Assembly: GCA_013248845.1 (NCBI GenBank)
Contig: WSQC01000043.1
Location: 1,932,001-1,996,000 of the forward strand
Direction: 5' to 3'
Length of the DNA: 64,000 bases
From: Passalora sequoiae
Taxonomy: Eukaryota > Ascomycota > Dothideomycetes > Mycosphaerellales > Mycosphaerellaceae
The notes below the pieces were generated by a model that was given only the letters and a program-made list of their open reading frames with translations, had not been told where the DNA came from and made no database searches. Of this stretch, positions 21,901 through 33,230 are shown one piece after another. Position numbers and translations under genes: made by a program. The stretch's first letter is position 1. Every line of letters begins with the position of its first letter.

Positions 21901-23108
21901 GAGCAAACCAGCCAAGAATCGCCTCAAATTTGACTGGCACGGCACAAGTCCTCAAGCCAGCAGCAGCATTAACTACTACCTCAGTGAAACGATGTTCAAG
22001 GTGAGCAATATCTGTCAGAAGTATCATGTACGTGCTAATTCATTCTCAGATGTTTATCGGCTACTATCTCTTGACAGTCCACGCTCCGTATACCATACCC
22101 AACGATGGATTCCATGATTTGGTCGACGTGGATATTCCGCTCGGTAGCTTGCTGAAGCCGGTGCGCCCAGCTGCAGTATCCTGCCGGACGCACTTTCTAG
22201 GTCGAAGCATGGATATCATGCAAGCACTATTCGGACAGAAGAATTCAGCATTTATGACAGCAGCTGGGTTCTCAGATTCGCCTCACTTTTTCTATAGCGG
22301 ATTCAAACCCAATGGCGAGTGGTATCAGCTATACCAAATCGCCTTTGGAGGAGTTCCAGCACGACCTAAGGGAGATGGTCCTGACTGCCATTGTCTGTTT
22401 CCAGCCATAAAATCTGTTCCCACTGAGTCAATTGAGCTTAATTTCCCGGTCAGACTGGAGGTCAACGAAGCATTGGCTGATACTGGTGGCGCCGGCTTCC
22501 ATCGAGGCGGCAATGCCCAAAAGACCATGTACCGCTTCCTCTCTGCCGGGGAGTTCAGCTTGCACGACGACAGGTGGCTAACAAAGCCATGGGGTGTTCG
22601 TGGCGGTAAGCCAGGGAGCCGTAGCAAGAAGGCGATTCACAGAGTCGATGGCACAATCGAGCTGTTGCCATCAAAGTGCGACCACGTAAAGGTGAAGCCA
22701 GGAGATCTGCTCGAGTGGCAGACTTGGGGTGGTGGCGGCCTCGGTGACCCATTGACCAGACCAGCAGAAACTGTTGCCCTCGAAGTACGCAGAAAGCTGG
22801 TATCCATTGACGGCGCGAGAAGCAACTATGGTGTGATTGTCGATGCTGAAACGCTAGAGCTCGACGTCGCTGCCACCGAGGTCTTGCGAGCGGACATTGA
22901 GCGATCCGAAGCCGGCAAAGAAGCGCCGTTATATGATCGAGGTGGAAGCATGGCCGAGCTCGTCGCACGCTGTAAACAAGAGACTGGTTTTGATGCACCA
23001 ATTCCGCAGTGGCAGGAAGAAGTGTACGGCCCGCACGTCGCGTTGCCCTACGTACAAGAGTGGTATGACATCGGGAGGAAGTCCGGATATCAAGTTTGGA
23101 ATGTCTAA
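18932..23108 (+). CDS. Fused hydantoinase A/B (5-oxoprolinase family)
   Basis: ATP-dependent hydrolase that opens 5-oxoproline or hydantoin-type rings; the true substrate is not fixed by sequence. Exon 1, 18932-22000, and exon 2, 22050-23108, are split by a 49-nt intron (GTGAGC ... TCTCAG) and encode 1375 residues. The N-terminal HyuA half contains the phosphate-binding GVDVGGTFTDACVF near residue 14, SGPAGGVRG near 270 and LDMGGTSTDVALI near 295. The HyuB half starts around residue 735 (SSSLASIRQEMDTLMLRCSM) and includes a DTGGAGFHRGG loop and a GGGGLGDP segment near the C-terminus. Total length matches the roughly 1,300-residue eukaryotic fused OPLAH type. ATG 18932 sits directly before the first strand of HyuA. 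No targeting signal is seen; likely cytosolic. Confidence 0.93.
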
Positions 23109-24166
23109 GCGATATCCGAGCAGCAAAGAAGCTCATGAGCGTGGCAGCTATCGGCATGAAGCTGTATAATCTGCCAGTCTTCTTCGTCTATAGGTGATCA
23201 GACATGCGTACGCTTCAGTCATATCATTCGGCCGAAGCAGTGCACCGCGACTGTACTCAGCTGTAGTGTGGAGCGCGTTTGCATTATGGATGTGTACAAA
23301 ATCAACCTCAGAGTGTATTGACGGGCGCGTGACCGCCAATGGACGGAGTCGACATGTTCCACGTCGTGCAATGGCAGAGCCTCGTACGGTCGCGGAGAGA
23401 AGTTCGTTGCAATCGGAGGCATGATCCAACCGAAGCCCGAAGCATGGTAAGTTCACGGAAAGTGCGGAGTCTTGGTGTTTCTATCGCATGCAGGTGACCT
23501 TTTCGCTTTCGCGCGCATCACGCGAACGGAACGGAATACCGCACCGTGCACGATATCTTCGTTGATACAACTTCGACGAACAGTATGCAGCCCATCAACA
23601 ACTCCCATGAAAATCCGCTACGGTCATGGTTGGTGGCTTGTGCCATTTGGCACCCTGCATCAAGCCTGCATGGAGCAGAATAATCTTGGTTGGTAATGCT
23701 TGACAAAGTTAAGCTAGCTGCTTTGGTTATATCACATCCTCCGCCACAAAGCTCATCCATGCATGGTCGATGGGCCAGACCTAGTCAATGCTTTGCATGC
23801 TGCAACAAGACGCCCGCTTGCTGCATCCGTAGTCATCACTAATGCTCTGACGTGGACTGGAAAAGGCCCTATGACTGACCTACAGGGACTGCAGGCAGTT
23901 GCCCCGACTGGTCCACACTCCCCTGCCGAACACCGGATACATGATCATACCGAGCTTTCGGCCTGAAGAAATGGATTGGCACATGCTGCAGCCTATAGCT
24001 GGATGACTCCTCATTCCGACCCACCGCAACGCACGAGCGAGTATTATAACAGGTCGCCAAAACTTCCCTGGCCTGTCGTGAAAGCAGCTTAGCTAGCTAG
24101 ACCACGTCTTCATCACCTTATATGGTCTCGTGCCCTGCTACCATATCTTGAAAAAGCTTGCTCAGC
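23109..24166. other. Intergenic region, about 1 kb
   Basis: No gene seen. Short open frames on both strands lack features. The right end presumably carries the promoter of the gene at 24167. Confidence 0.5.
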
Positions 24167-24944
24167 ATGTCTACCTCCAACATCTCTGCCCCTTTGGCCT
24201 CATCTGAGAACCTTGCCAGCAGTACTACCTCCGAGCCCCGACCCAGCTCTGCTGACTCCAATTGGGAACAAGCCTTTCTGAAAAAATTCTTCCAAGCCAG
24301 TAACCCACCCTCAAGAAGTACATCGTCCCGCTCCATACATGCCGATGGTGTCACGACGCCCCAATCTCCATCTCGACCTCAGCGACCTCACAGGCAATTA
24401 CTCCCAGGTCCAACCAGTGCGCCCCGTACCTCTTCGGCTCCACCATCAGCAACATGACGAGGATGAGATACGGCCGGCATCACCATCAGCGCCAGCACCA
24501 GCACCACAATACATCTCGCAAGACGAAGTTGAAGACCATAGACCCCGCGACGCAGTAGGTCAAGTCTACTACGAGGCTTCGGCAGAAATATCAAGTTCCG
24601 AAATCGAATCACCGGACGATGTCGATTCCCCGAACCGCGCGTCCTACTACGTCGAATCGGGCCATCGTCATGTCCATTGGACTGCGGATTTGGCGGATGT
24701 CACGACGACGACGACTCAACACCATCCGCAGCGACAACGAAGGCATAGTATCAGTATTTTGTCGTCGCCGAAGTCGCCGGGCAGGATGTTCAATAGGATG
24801 ATGCAGACTTTCCGGACTTCGGGCAAAGGGGGCGGGAGTGAGAGTTCTTCGGACAGGAATGACAGCTGTTCTGAGGGTAGCCGGACGGAACGGCGGTATG
24901 GGATGCTGAGGAGGGCATCAAGGAGGAGGAAGAATTCATGCTGA
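24167..24944 (+). CDS. Ser/Arg-rich disordered hypothetical protein
   Basis: I do not recognise it. Two overlapping frames both look coding. The first begins at ATG 24167 (MSTSNISAPLASSENL, then WEQAFLKKFFQAS). The second runs to the stop at 24944 and includes QPVRPVPLRLHHQQHDEDE, SGHRHVHWTADLADV, SISILSSPKSPGRMFNRMM and a basic tail RRASRRRKNSC. A 94-nt intron 24300-24393 (GTAACC ... CACAG) joins them in frame. The alternative is a single exon from ATG 24339 (MPMVSRRPNLHLDLSDLTG). The product is about 225 or 201 residues, disordered and phosphorylatable. The coding strand is C-rich until about 24660 and G-rich afterwards. Confidence 0.55.
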
Positions 24945-26538
24945 GGGGTGAGAGGGATGATGTTTGACGATTAGCACGAGTGAGACGCGGGACTGGGTTT
25001 TTTCATGTCAGACACTCATATGATGACGTATTTGTAGCGATTTGGCGACAAAAGTCACGACGATACGAGCGGCAATGGGAAGGGAGTTCAAATCATTAGG
25101 AGTCACTTTTGCACTTCACGAGTCTATGTGGGAGGGAAAAGTTCGTTCAGCAAGGGTTGGTGTCTCCTATACATGCAAGTCGAATCACTCTGGATTCTAC
25201 TTCATCGAAGCATAGGTATTGGCATACCAGGGCGTTATGATTAGATTAGTCAGATGGATTAGCATTTGTACAAAGCTCGAGATACTGCTGCATATGAACG
25301 TGTTTCCATCACCCGTGCAACCCTAGTCCACGCGAGCCTGCCCAGCGCACGATGCCCATCCATCCAAGTACCACTGTCCTGCTGCCTGGGTAGCTGACTG
25401 CTGCCCGACGCAAGCACGCACGCACGCTTACAACACACAGCACACAACACTCGATCCTCCAAGCAGAGCCGAACCCGACAGAAGGCCCAACGCCGCAACC
25501 AGCCAAATCTTCCGAACAGACAGTAAACAGACCTACGGGGCGCGCCTTGACCAAGCTCCGAAAGATCCAGATCGTCGTACCCCATCTCTTCTTTCCGCTC
25601 CCATACCCCATATCCCATACCCCATACCCATAAGCATAACCATGCCAACATACGTATTATACGGGCACAGTGACGGTTATAGTCTCGGCCAAGACCCGAC
25701 ACGACCCAACGCAAAAAAAGCCTACTACATATACCCTATACTTACATGTACTTATTGGTACGGTACGGTACATCAGGACCCCAACACCGATCGGCTACAT
25801 ACATTGCCCCTGAAGCGAATGGAGGCCCTCACGCGCAATCTTCATGCAACGTGCCTCTCTCTCTCCCTCCCTATCTCTCCCTCCCTCCCTCCCTCTCTCT
25901 CTCTCGCGCGCTGTGTGTGTGTGCCTGCCACAGCATCGCTCTTTCCTCACCAGCTCCCAATCACAATCACTAAGACAAGACAAGGATAGACTGTATGTGT
26001 AAAGTGCAGAAGCAAGCACAAGTCAGGAGAGAGCGATCCAGACTGGTGACTAACTACGTGCATAGACGACAAACGACAAAGGAGAAATAGTAAGACTGGA
26101 GCCTAGAATCCAAGTTGAAGTAAGCCGACAGTAGGAGCCTGCACCCGATGATAAAGCTGAGAGTCAGCACGTGGCAGTCAACGCAACCATGCTTACATTC
26201 GCATTCAATGGATGTGACTCAACGTCGAGCAGACGGTTCGTGAGAATCTGACAGAGTCCGATTCATGATGAATAAGCCTATCTCGTCTTGTGATACCTGC
26301 GTATCGAGCCTGATCCTATGATGCCCATCCCATCACGCCTGCTTCTATGGCTTCGAGAAGCATGCGACCCAATGCTTATCATGAAGCAACGTAGTATGAT
26401 CCCACCTCGCTCCTCCGTCTTCGCCGGTCAACGCCCAGCTCGTATCAAAAGCCGTGTACTGTTGCACAGCTTACTCCAATACTCGTAATAACATCGCTGT
26501 AATATCGCGTTCATCATCTCTTGTGGTCATATTCTTGT
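24945..26538. other. Intergenic region, about 1.6 kb
   Basis: No gene seen. It includes the 3' region of the PKA regulatory subunit gene on the right. Low-complexity stretches dominate the middle, including CCCATAC repeats near 25600-25630 and a pyrimidine tract (separate entry). Confidence 0.5.
25853..25923. repeat. Pyrimidine microsatellite (CT)n/(CCCT)n then (GT)n
   Basis: About 70 bp of nearly pure C/T on the plus strand (CTCT, CCCT units) changes through CGCGCG into a short GTGTGTGTG tract. This composite is likely length-variable. Confidence 0.9.
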
Positions 26539-27936
26539 CTATCTCAACGGGTCAGAGCTGTTATGCTGATTACGAGGATCGTCACGTCGCATGATGCTCT
26601 CCACTGGTCCGAGCAGTCTCTGAAAGCCGTCCTTGCCAAGTGTGGCGACCTTGACCTCTGTCTTGGTCAGGACACTAGCCGCACGTGGCTTGTCCTCGAG
26701 CAATGCCAGCTCTCCAAAGTAGTCACCCGGCTTGTAGCTCTTCAGCGCTTTGTTCTCTTGACCGCGCTTCGCCGCGTACGCCTCACCAGACTCCAGGATG
26801 TAAAACTTGTCTCCGACATCTCCTTCTCTGATGATCTCGGTGCCAGCAGGATACTTGGTCGTCTCGAGCGCATCGGCAATCTTGCTGCGTTCGTATGGTG
26901 TGAGAGAGGTGAGGAGTGGCACTTCCTCCAAAAACGACTCGTACATGCGGCGGCGCTGGAATGCGGAGTCCATCAAAATGCGGCGGAACGTGATACGATC
27001 GAGCTGCCACAGGACGCTTGGCTCGGAGGATACGACAGTCGCCGCGCGGGGTGCATTGTACATCAAGGCCAGCTCACCAAACGATGTGCCTGGCCCTGAG
27101 ACTGCCACCTTTGAGCCCATCCCATCTTGACCTGATTCCACTTTGCCCGACTTTGAGACATAGATGTCGAAGCTGCCCGATTCTACCACATAGAAATAGT
27201 CGCCGGCATCGCCTTGCACGATGACGCGAACATCCTTCGCAGGTATCTTCCTCTCTTGAAGGGCATCGAGTACTTGCGCAGACTGCTCATCATCGAGATG
27301 CGAGAACAGAAAGTTGTGAGAAACGGCGTCCCGCAGACGACTCAGCTGTTCCTGGGTCTTTGGGTAGCTCGGTGCCTTCCAATTGCTGTCGTCTGTCGAA
27401 GCCGGCGCGAGTGACTCGGCAGAGACGGAGGTTCGGCGACCCATGTTGTAGTTGTTGGGAAAGGACTGTGGCTGTTCCATGGTGTCGGAAGCAGTGGGTG
27501 CTTGTGACCGAGATCCAACAGCTGCTCCAAAACCACCAAAGTTGCCAAAACCACTGCCGCCGATGCTGTTACTGTTGCTGTTGGCGCTAGGTGCGGTTCC
27601 GGGGGAGGTTTCGCGGATGTTGGATGGGAAGGAGGAGGCGGTAGGTGACGCGAAGTCGTGTTCTTCTTCTTCGGCGACGGAATGCATGCCGCCGATGCCT
27701 TGTTGCTGGTTTTGTGACGTTGAGGTGGTACCGAAGGGATTGGAGCCCGGGAAGTTGCTTTCGGCCATTCCCGTTTGACTGGAATGTCGCTGCGACAGCA
27801 GGAACTCGGCGCGCTGACTCTCGAGGCGGCGTTGAAAGAAGTTAGCACAAAATTGGAGGAGATCGTTCGGCTGTTGCTTGAGAACTTCGCGGTTCAGAGC
27901 GCTGATCTCGTTGGTGTAGTCTGACGGGAGGGACAT
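26539..27936 (-). CDS. pkaR: cAMP-dependent protein kinase regulatory subunit
   Basis: Binds and inhibits the PKA catalytic subunit and releases it on cAMP binding. The single-exon 465-residue protein begins MSLPSDYTNEISALNREVLK, with the fungal dimerisation/docking segment (QFCANFFQRRLESQRAEFLL). A long Ser/Asn/Gly-rich linker follows. The pseudosubstrate/inhibitory site is GRRTSVSAES near residue 166; the Ser makes it a type II-like phosphorylatable site. Two cyclic-nucleotide-binding domains follow, each with a phosphate-binding cassette: FGELALMYNAPRAATV near residue 283 and FGELALLEDKPRAASV near 408. Length and architecture match Bcy1/PkaR of other ascomycetes, and I see nothing truncated. 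It is divergent from the Mdg1-like gene across 1.7 kb. Confidence 0.96.
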   Translation of the reverse strand: MSLPSDYTNEISALNREVLKQQPNDLLQFCANFFQRRLESQRAEFLLSQRHSSQTGMAESNFPGSNPFGTTSTSQNQQQGIGGMHSVAEEEEHDFASPTASSFPSNIRETSPGTAPSANSNSNSIGGSGFGNFGGFGAAVGSRSQAPTASDTMEQPQSFPNNYNMGRRTSVSAESLAPASTDDSNWKAPSYPKTQEQLSRLRDAVSHNFLFSHLDDEQSAQVLDALQERKIPAKDVRVIVQGDAGDYFYVVESGSFDIYVSKSGKVESGQDGMGSKVAVSGPGTSFGELALMYNAPRAATVVSSEPSVLWQLDRITFRRILMDSAFQRRRMYESFLEEVPLLTSLTPYERSKIADALETTKYPAGTEIIREGDVGDKFYILESGEAYAAKRGQENKALKSYKPGDYFGELALLEDKPRAASVLTKTEVKVATLGKDGFQRLLGPVESIMRRDDPRNQHNSSDPLR

Positions 27937-29617
27937 TGCCTGATCCTGGAGGTTGTAAGCGGATCGCGGAGTAGGATGATGTCGTCAAGTGCTAGTTCGA
28001 GCTGGTGCTTTTGCTCCAGAGTTCAATGTCGTGCGACGTGTAGCAGGGAAGCGCCGGTCGCACGGGCGAGTCGTACAGCTGTAGGGAGTGAACTGCTGCA
28101 GAGAGAGGGAGCGGCAATCCCAGGAGGAGGGAAAGTCACTCTCGAGACCTCTGGAGAAGGCCAGGTCGATCGGTTTCAAGGCGAGAGCGATGTCACAGGA
28201 TGCCAGCAGGAAAGGAACTTCTAGAAGCAACAGCTCGAAACTTTATTACGAGCGATAAGCTGAAGGCTGGTGTTGATAAGCAGAGAATACGGTAGTAGGG
28301 TAGCAGGAGGAGCCTGGTGAAGCTCAACCTTGGGGAAGTGTTACAGAAGTACCGTAAGCGGTGACGCTCGTTTTGCTCCGTATTGTCAAGTTTCTTCTCA
28401 TAAGAGGGGTTGGGTTGGCTTTAACTGGAGCTTTGACGGCAAAACGATCACTACTACATTTATTAATATTAGATAGCACCACCCCACTGCTTTGGACGTT
28501 TCATGCGAACCGCTCACACATGCACGTATACATGTATCGTCGCGATGTGGACGGCAGGCTACCTGCATTCAATACCGACACACACGTAGTCGCTGCGAAC
28601 TGCAGTGGCAGAGGATCATCGTGAACAGTATTCTAGCAGAGATGCAAATGCGCCGGTCAAGACAGCTTCTTCCATGGTGTCCACTCCCTCCACAGCAATG
28701 TTTCAGCATGCATGGGTCCTGATCATGAGCACGAGATCAATACTCCACTGAGCAGGCGTCACGTATAAAAGACATGTGTATCCCTCTTGTAGAAGAACAT
28801 AATACTACATGTACACATACCAGTCTCTAGATGTTGTTCCAATCGATCATTTCCTCCCTCTTCCCAACGCCTCATCAAGACCCCTTTGACACAGCATGTG
28901 CTCGCGGACTCGTGACGAACAACATCCTGACTTGCTCCGTGCTTCAAGATTGAGCCAGTCGTGCACTCCATCAGGATGGACTGTGGTACTGAAATACTGG
29001 CACAGAGCCTGGTCTGGCGACATTATTGGATTCGACACAGACATGGAAGCCAATTGTGCACACATGCATGCTCCATACGGATCCACTTATCGACATCATC
29101 GTACGCCGAGACTGGAGTTCTGCGGAAGCTTAACTGCTGCTGCTGCTGCTGCTCGCCCGCGGCTTTACCCGAGAGCTCCAGCTGTTAGCCATCGACATTC
29201 TGGCGCACAGCACCAATTACACTATTACCTTTAGCGCATCATCTACTACGCCAGCTGACTGGTGAAGCACTCTTCCACAACAACAACAACAACAACAACA
29301 ACATCCTCCTCGACACTTCATCTTCCCATTACCCTCCCTCCTACGTCTCACTGAGCCCCCGGCACCCGTCGCAAAAGACCACGCGACGAAGCACAGACTC
29401 TACATTCGGCTCAGAGAACCCCGCTACGAGCGCTAAGAGCGCGTCACGGCAGCTGAGGTTCGCGACACGACTACTGCACTCGGCCCCTTCATCACCAGCA
29501 CTCCGGCTGCGAGTTTGAGCCTTCCACTCATAACCTTGACGAGCTTGTTTGGGACCACTCCATCCTTTCTGCGTCATCTTACCACATCCTTGCTCTGGAA
29601 GCGCGTATTCACGCATA
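27937..29617. other. Divergent promoter region, 1.7 kb
   Basis: No gene seen. It separates the PKA regulatory subunit and the Mdg1-like gene and should contain both promoters and long leaders. A (CTG)n tract lies at about 29134-29154 and a (CAA)n tract at 29276-29302, the latter within the likely 5' leader of the right-hand gene. Confidence 0.55.
29276..29302 (+). repeat. (CAA)n microsatellite in the likely 5' leader
   Basis: Nine CAA triplets in a row, about 315 bp before the ATG at 29618. An unstructured CAA-type leader can favour ribosome scanning; that role here is inference. Confidence 0.85.
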
Positions 29618-32345
29618 ATGGGGTCATACATCTTCCGTTGGGACCATCCGGCACAGCAGGTTTACGTTACGGGCACCTTCGATGACTGGGAAAAAACGAT
29701 AGAGCTGGACAAGACAGCTTACGGCTTTGAGAAGGACGTGAGTTTGCCAGACGCAAGCAAGAAGATATTGTACAAGGTATGACACACGCGACGGGCAGCC
29801 ATGCGCGCACACAATGACAGCGTTCTGCGCCCTTCATACCATCAGACGTCGCCAAACTGACGCACTTCTTCTGCCTACAGTTTGTTGCAGACGGCGTATG
29901 GATACACGATCACACCGCCAAAATCGAGACCGATCACGAAGGCAACGTCAACAACGTGCTTTACCCAGAAGACATCAAGCCCCCGAATTCCATGGCCTAT
30001 CAGTTCACGACTAATTCAGTAGCCCCCGGCGCCTCAACGATAGAGATGGCAGGTCGACAGCCGCTCGAAAAAGAGAACGACATCAGTTCTGTTCCCGGTG
30101 GATATCCCGAGACGCCCGCAGTCGGCGATGCCAAGGATACAGAGAGCAAAGGTGGTCTCTCTGGCGCGGCGGCGGGCGCTGCTGCTGGAGCTGGCGCTAT
30201 CGCTGCCTCTGCTGCCGCCGCTGTTGGGCTCTCGTCCTCTGACAAGAAGAAGGAGGACGAAAAGCAGCAGCAATTCGGTGTCAATCCAATTCCAGGTATG
30301 TGCGACGTATGCGCTGTCAAAGCAAGGCGCCAGAGCATCTCTGCATCGTCACAGACGGCGGATTGTCATTCACGCGACCGCGCTCCGAGGCCTCGATGTT
30401 GAGAATGAAGCCCTGCTAACGCGTAAATCTAGCTTCGGCCGGCGCGGGCAACCCGATTCAGCTTCAACCAGGCGAGAAAGTCCCGGACTCGTCCACTATC
30501 AGCAACAACACAATCTCTTCCACGGTTCGCGACGATCCTGAGCTGAAAGCAAATGATCAAACCCTCGGCGTCCACCCACTTCCAGCGACTGGCGGCATCG
30601 GTAACCCCGTAGACCTGCGGCCGGGCGACAAGGTGCCTGACTCGAGCACTCTAACGGGCAATACCATCAATAGTAACGTCAAGCTAGACCAAGCCTCTTA
30701 CGAAAAGAGCGACTCAGGTGCACCTCAGCTTCCTCCCGTCCTTACACCTACGAGCGAACAAGAAACACTCGGCGGAGCGGCACTTTTCAGCGGACTCGGA
30801 CCACAGACCAGTAACATGATTCCCGAATCCAGCATGGGAATGGGCAAGGACGCACCTCCTCCGCTTGACGCTGGTCCAACCATTGCCTCCACCGGTCCAG
30901 ACAGTACGACTGCAGCTCTTGCCGGCCAAGTGCCCAAGGAGCCACGCGGGGTGCCGGAGATCGTGTCTGAAAGCCAGAAAGAGGCGCATGTCGGCCCCGA
31001 AGCCGCTGCGAATCCAGAAGCTGTTCAAGAGAAGAAGGAAATGGAGAACGAGTTGAAGGCCAAGGTGCCAGAGGAGCCAACAGCTAAGAGTGATAGTAAC
31101 GGCGCATTGGCAGGCGGTCTTCTTGGTGGTGCAGCTGTTGGTGGTATTGCAGGAGCTGCTATATCGTCTGTTTCCCCAAACAGCAGCACCACTGCGATGG
31201 CAGGTCAACAGCCGATTGAGCCTCGTGGCGTGCCTGAGATTGTTACGGAAAGCCAGAAAGAGGCGCACGTTGCACCCGAGGCCGCCGCAAATCCTGAGGC
31301 AGTACAAGAGAAGAAAGATATGGAGAGCGAGCTCAAGGCTAAGGTGCCAGAAGAGTCAGCAAGCACCAGCGACAACAAGGGCGTCACTGGTGCTGTTGCA
31401 GGCGGTCTTGCGGCTGCAGGTGCAGCAGTGGCTGGAGGCGCGGCATACGTCGCCAACAAGACGCACGAGACGAGCGGAACCGATCTGACGAAGGCGCTGC
31501 CAGAATCCATCCAGAAATCCATTGCAGAACAGAACGCGAAGAGCGGCGCCATTGCACCGACTTCCGCAGGAACTGTAGGCATTACTCCTCCTGTACCAGC
31601 GCAGCAGGCTGTTGGCGACGGGATCACTCCTGCTTCAAAGGAGACGGGTGCTGCCGTAGCTAGCGCCGTACCTGCGGAGGTCGCTGCTTCGCAGAAGGAA
31701 GCAAAGACCGATCCTGAGGCAGCTGCTAATCCTGAAGCGGTCCAAGAGAAGAGTGCGGTAGAGCAAGAACTTATCAGCAAAGTGCCAGAGTCGAATGCAG
31801 TCGGCGAGCCCGCACCGACTGCGGCCGCTGCAACGAGCGCTACTGCGCCTACCGCCACAAGCGCCTCTGCCACTGGAGCTCCGCAACTTGGCGCCGTTGG
31901 TGGGCTTGCACCCATCAGTATGGACGATAAGAAGGACGGTCTGAATGCATCAGCAAGCTCACAGGCACAAGCGTCCTCATTACTCGGAACCTCCGGTGTC
32001 AACGAGCCACAAGAAAGCCGCGACGTCAGCCCAATGTCGAAGCCCACAACTGCCGGCCAGACTCAACCTACCGTAACCACAGGCGTTGCCTCGGCAGAAG
32101 CGCCAAAGACGTCTGGCAAGGACGCCGCCGTAACAGCAGCACAAGCTGCTGCTAGCAAACCCGTTGGAACACCACGTAACCCTCAGGCGAACGCAAGCAC
32201 GCCACAAAAGCGCAACAGCATCATGGACAGAATGAAGAACAAGGCACAGGGCACGCCCGACTCACAAAACAGCACCGGGACTGGCGAAGGCTCTGCCAAG
32301 AGAAAGAGCTTCTTCAGCAGAATCAAGGAGAAGTTGAAGAACTAG
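29618..32345 (+). CDS. Mdg1/Crp1-like protein with AMPK-type glycogen-binding domain and repeats
   Basis: Exons 29618-29776, 29881-30295 and 30433-32345 give 828 residues; borders GTATGA/CTACAG and GTATGT/TCTAG keep the frame. Residues 1-80 form a glycogen-binding (AMPK1-CBM) fold: YIFRWDHPAQQVYVTGTFDDW, then KKILYKFVADGVWIHDHTAK. This matches yeast Mdg1 (pheromone signalling) and Crp1 (cruciform-DNA binding), whose true roles are unclear. An Ala-rich helix (GAAAGAAAGAGAIAASAAAAVG) near residue 125 is followed by two copies of a 40-residue unit ending PGxKVPDSST, the first interrupted by intron 2. Then come two close and one diverged copy of a longer acidic unit. The C-terminus is basic (KRKSFFSRIKEKLKN). 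No signal peptide is seen. It is probably cytoplasmic or nuclear. Confidence 0.85.
30925..31795 (+). repeat. Internal protein-coding repeat, three copies
   Basis: Copies at about 30925-31080 and 31203-31360 both encode EPRGVPEIV, then ESQKEAHV, PEAAANPEAVQEKK and ELKAKVPEE. A third, about 31670-31795, keeps SQKEAKTDPEAAANPEAVQEK and ISKVPES but is otherwise diverged. Copies are separated by Ala/Gly/Ser-rich linkers. DNA differences are mainly at third positions, showing selection on the protein. Confidence 0.9.
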
Positions 32346-33230
32346 GAGTCACCAGCGGTACCCCATGACGAGGATGTCAGGATGATGCCAATGACGGCGC
32401 CCTTGTGGTATTGAATACATGCGATGGGGACGGCGGGAACCTGACGTAACAAGGCACATATTGATGATTACTGAGGTAGAATGCTTGGGGATACCACTTT
32501 CGCGAGCTTATTACACTTGTAACTTTAGGAATTCTGCATGGGAGTGGGTACAGGACAGGAGGTCGACGATTTTGTGTTTTGTCTTCGGCTCTGTGAACTG
32601 AATGTGTGTGTGCGAGCATCCTCGCAACGAACCCAGTGGATTGCACCTGCTGTTCAGCTTGGTGGTCTGGGCGAGGCGGAGCATGTCACCGTCATTATCA
32701 CTTCGAGTCATCTAATAGGCATTGTAATGTGGCAGGCGAGTTTACCACAGCATAGCATGTAGTTCGCATTCTCGAGTAACGCAAGGATGTTTTCTCGATG
32801 CAGGAAGGTCTTTATTATTAGCAGAGGAAGGAGCGCCGCGTCCTGGGGTCGGTCGGCATCGACTCCGGCAATCGAGCGACGGCCTACTCCTCGCCTTTTC
32901 GAGGCCAACTCTCCTCAATCCCAGTAATATCAGCACCACGTTGATTGGTCGCATGACAAGTTATCAGCAACCCTGAAGACCCTTGCCAGACAATGCGATA
33001 GAGGCGAAGATACTGCCTGCGCCGGGCGAGCTTGGAGCATGATCGCGTGGTCAGCATGCATTCGTCTCCACCCGCCGTGAGCAGCACAACTGGTGTCAGT
33101 AATAATGTATGCTTGCCAATCTTGAGCACGTCGCCTGATGCCATCCGACTAACGAGATCATCTGAACACTATCTAGAGCGTTGAAGAGTCTGAAGTGTTG
33201 CTAGCAAGTAGCCATCGGCCTTACAATACC
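32346..33230. other. Intergenic region
   Basis: About 885 bp without a supportable gene. The segment before 33231 should be the sugar-transporter promoter. Confidence 0.5.

Noticed and set aside
22555..23157. 200-codon minus-strand frame
   Set aside because: Antisense shadow of the oxoprolinase second exon.
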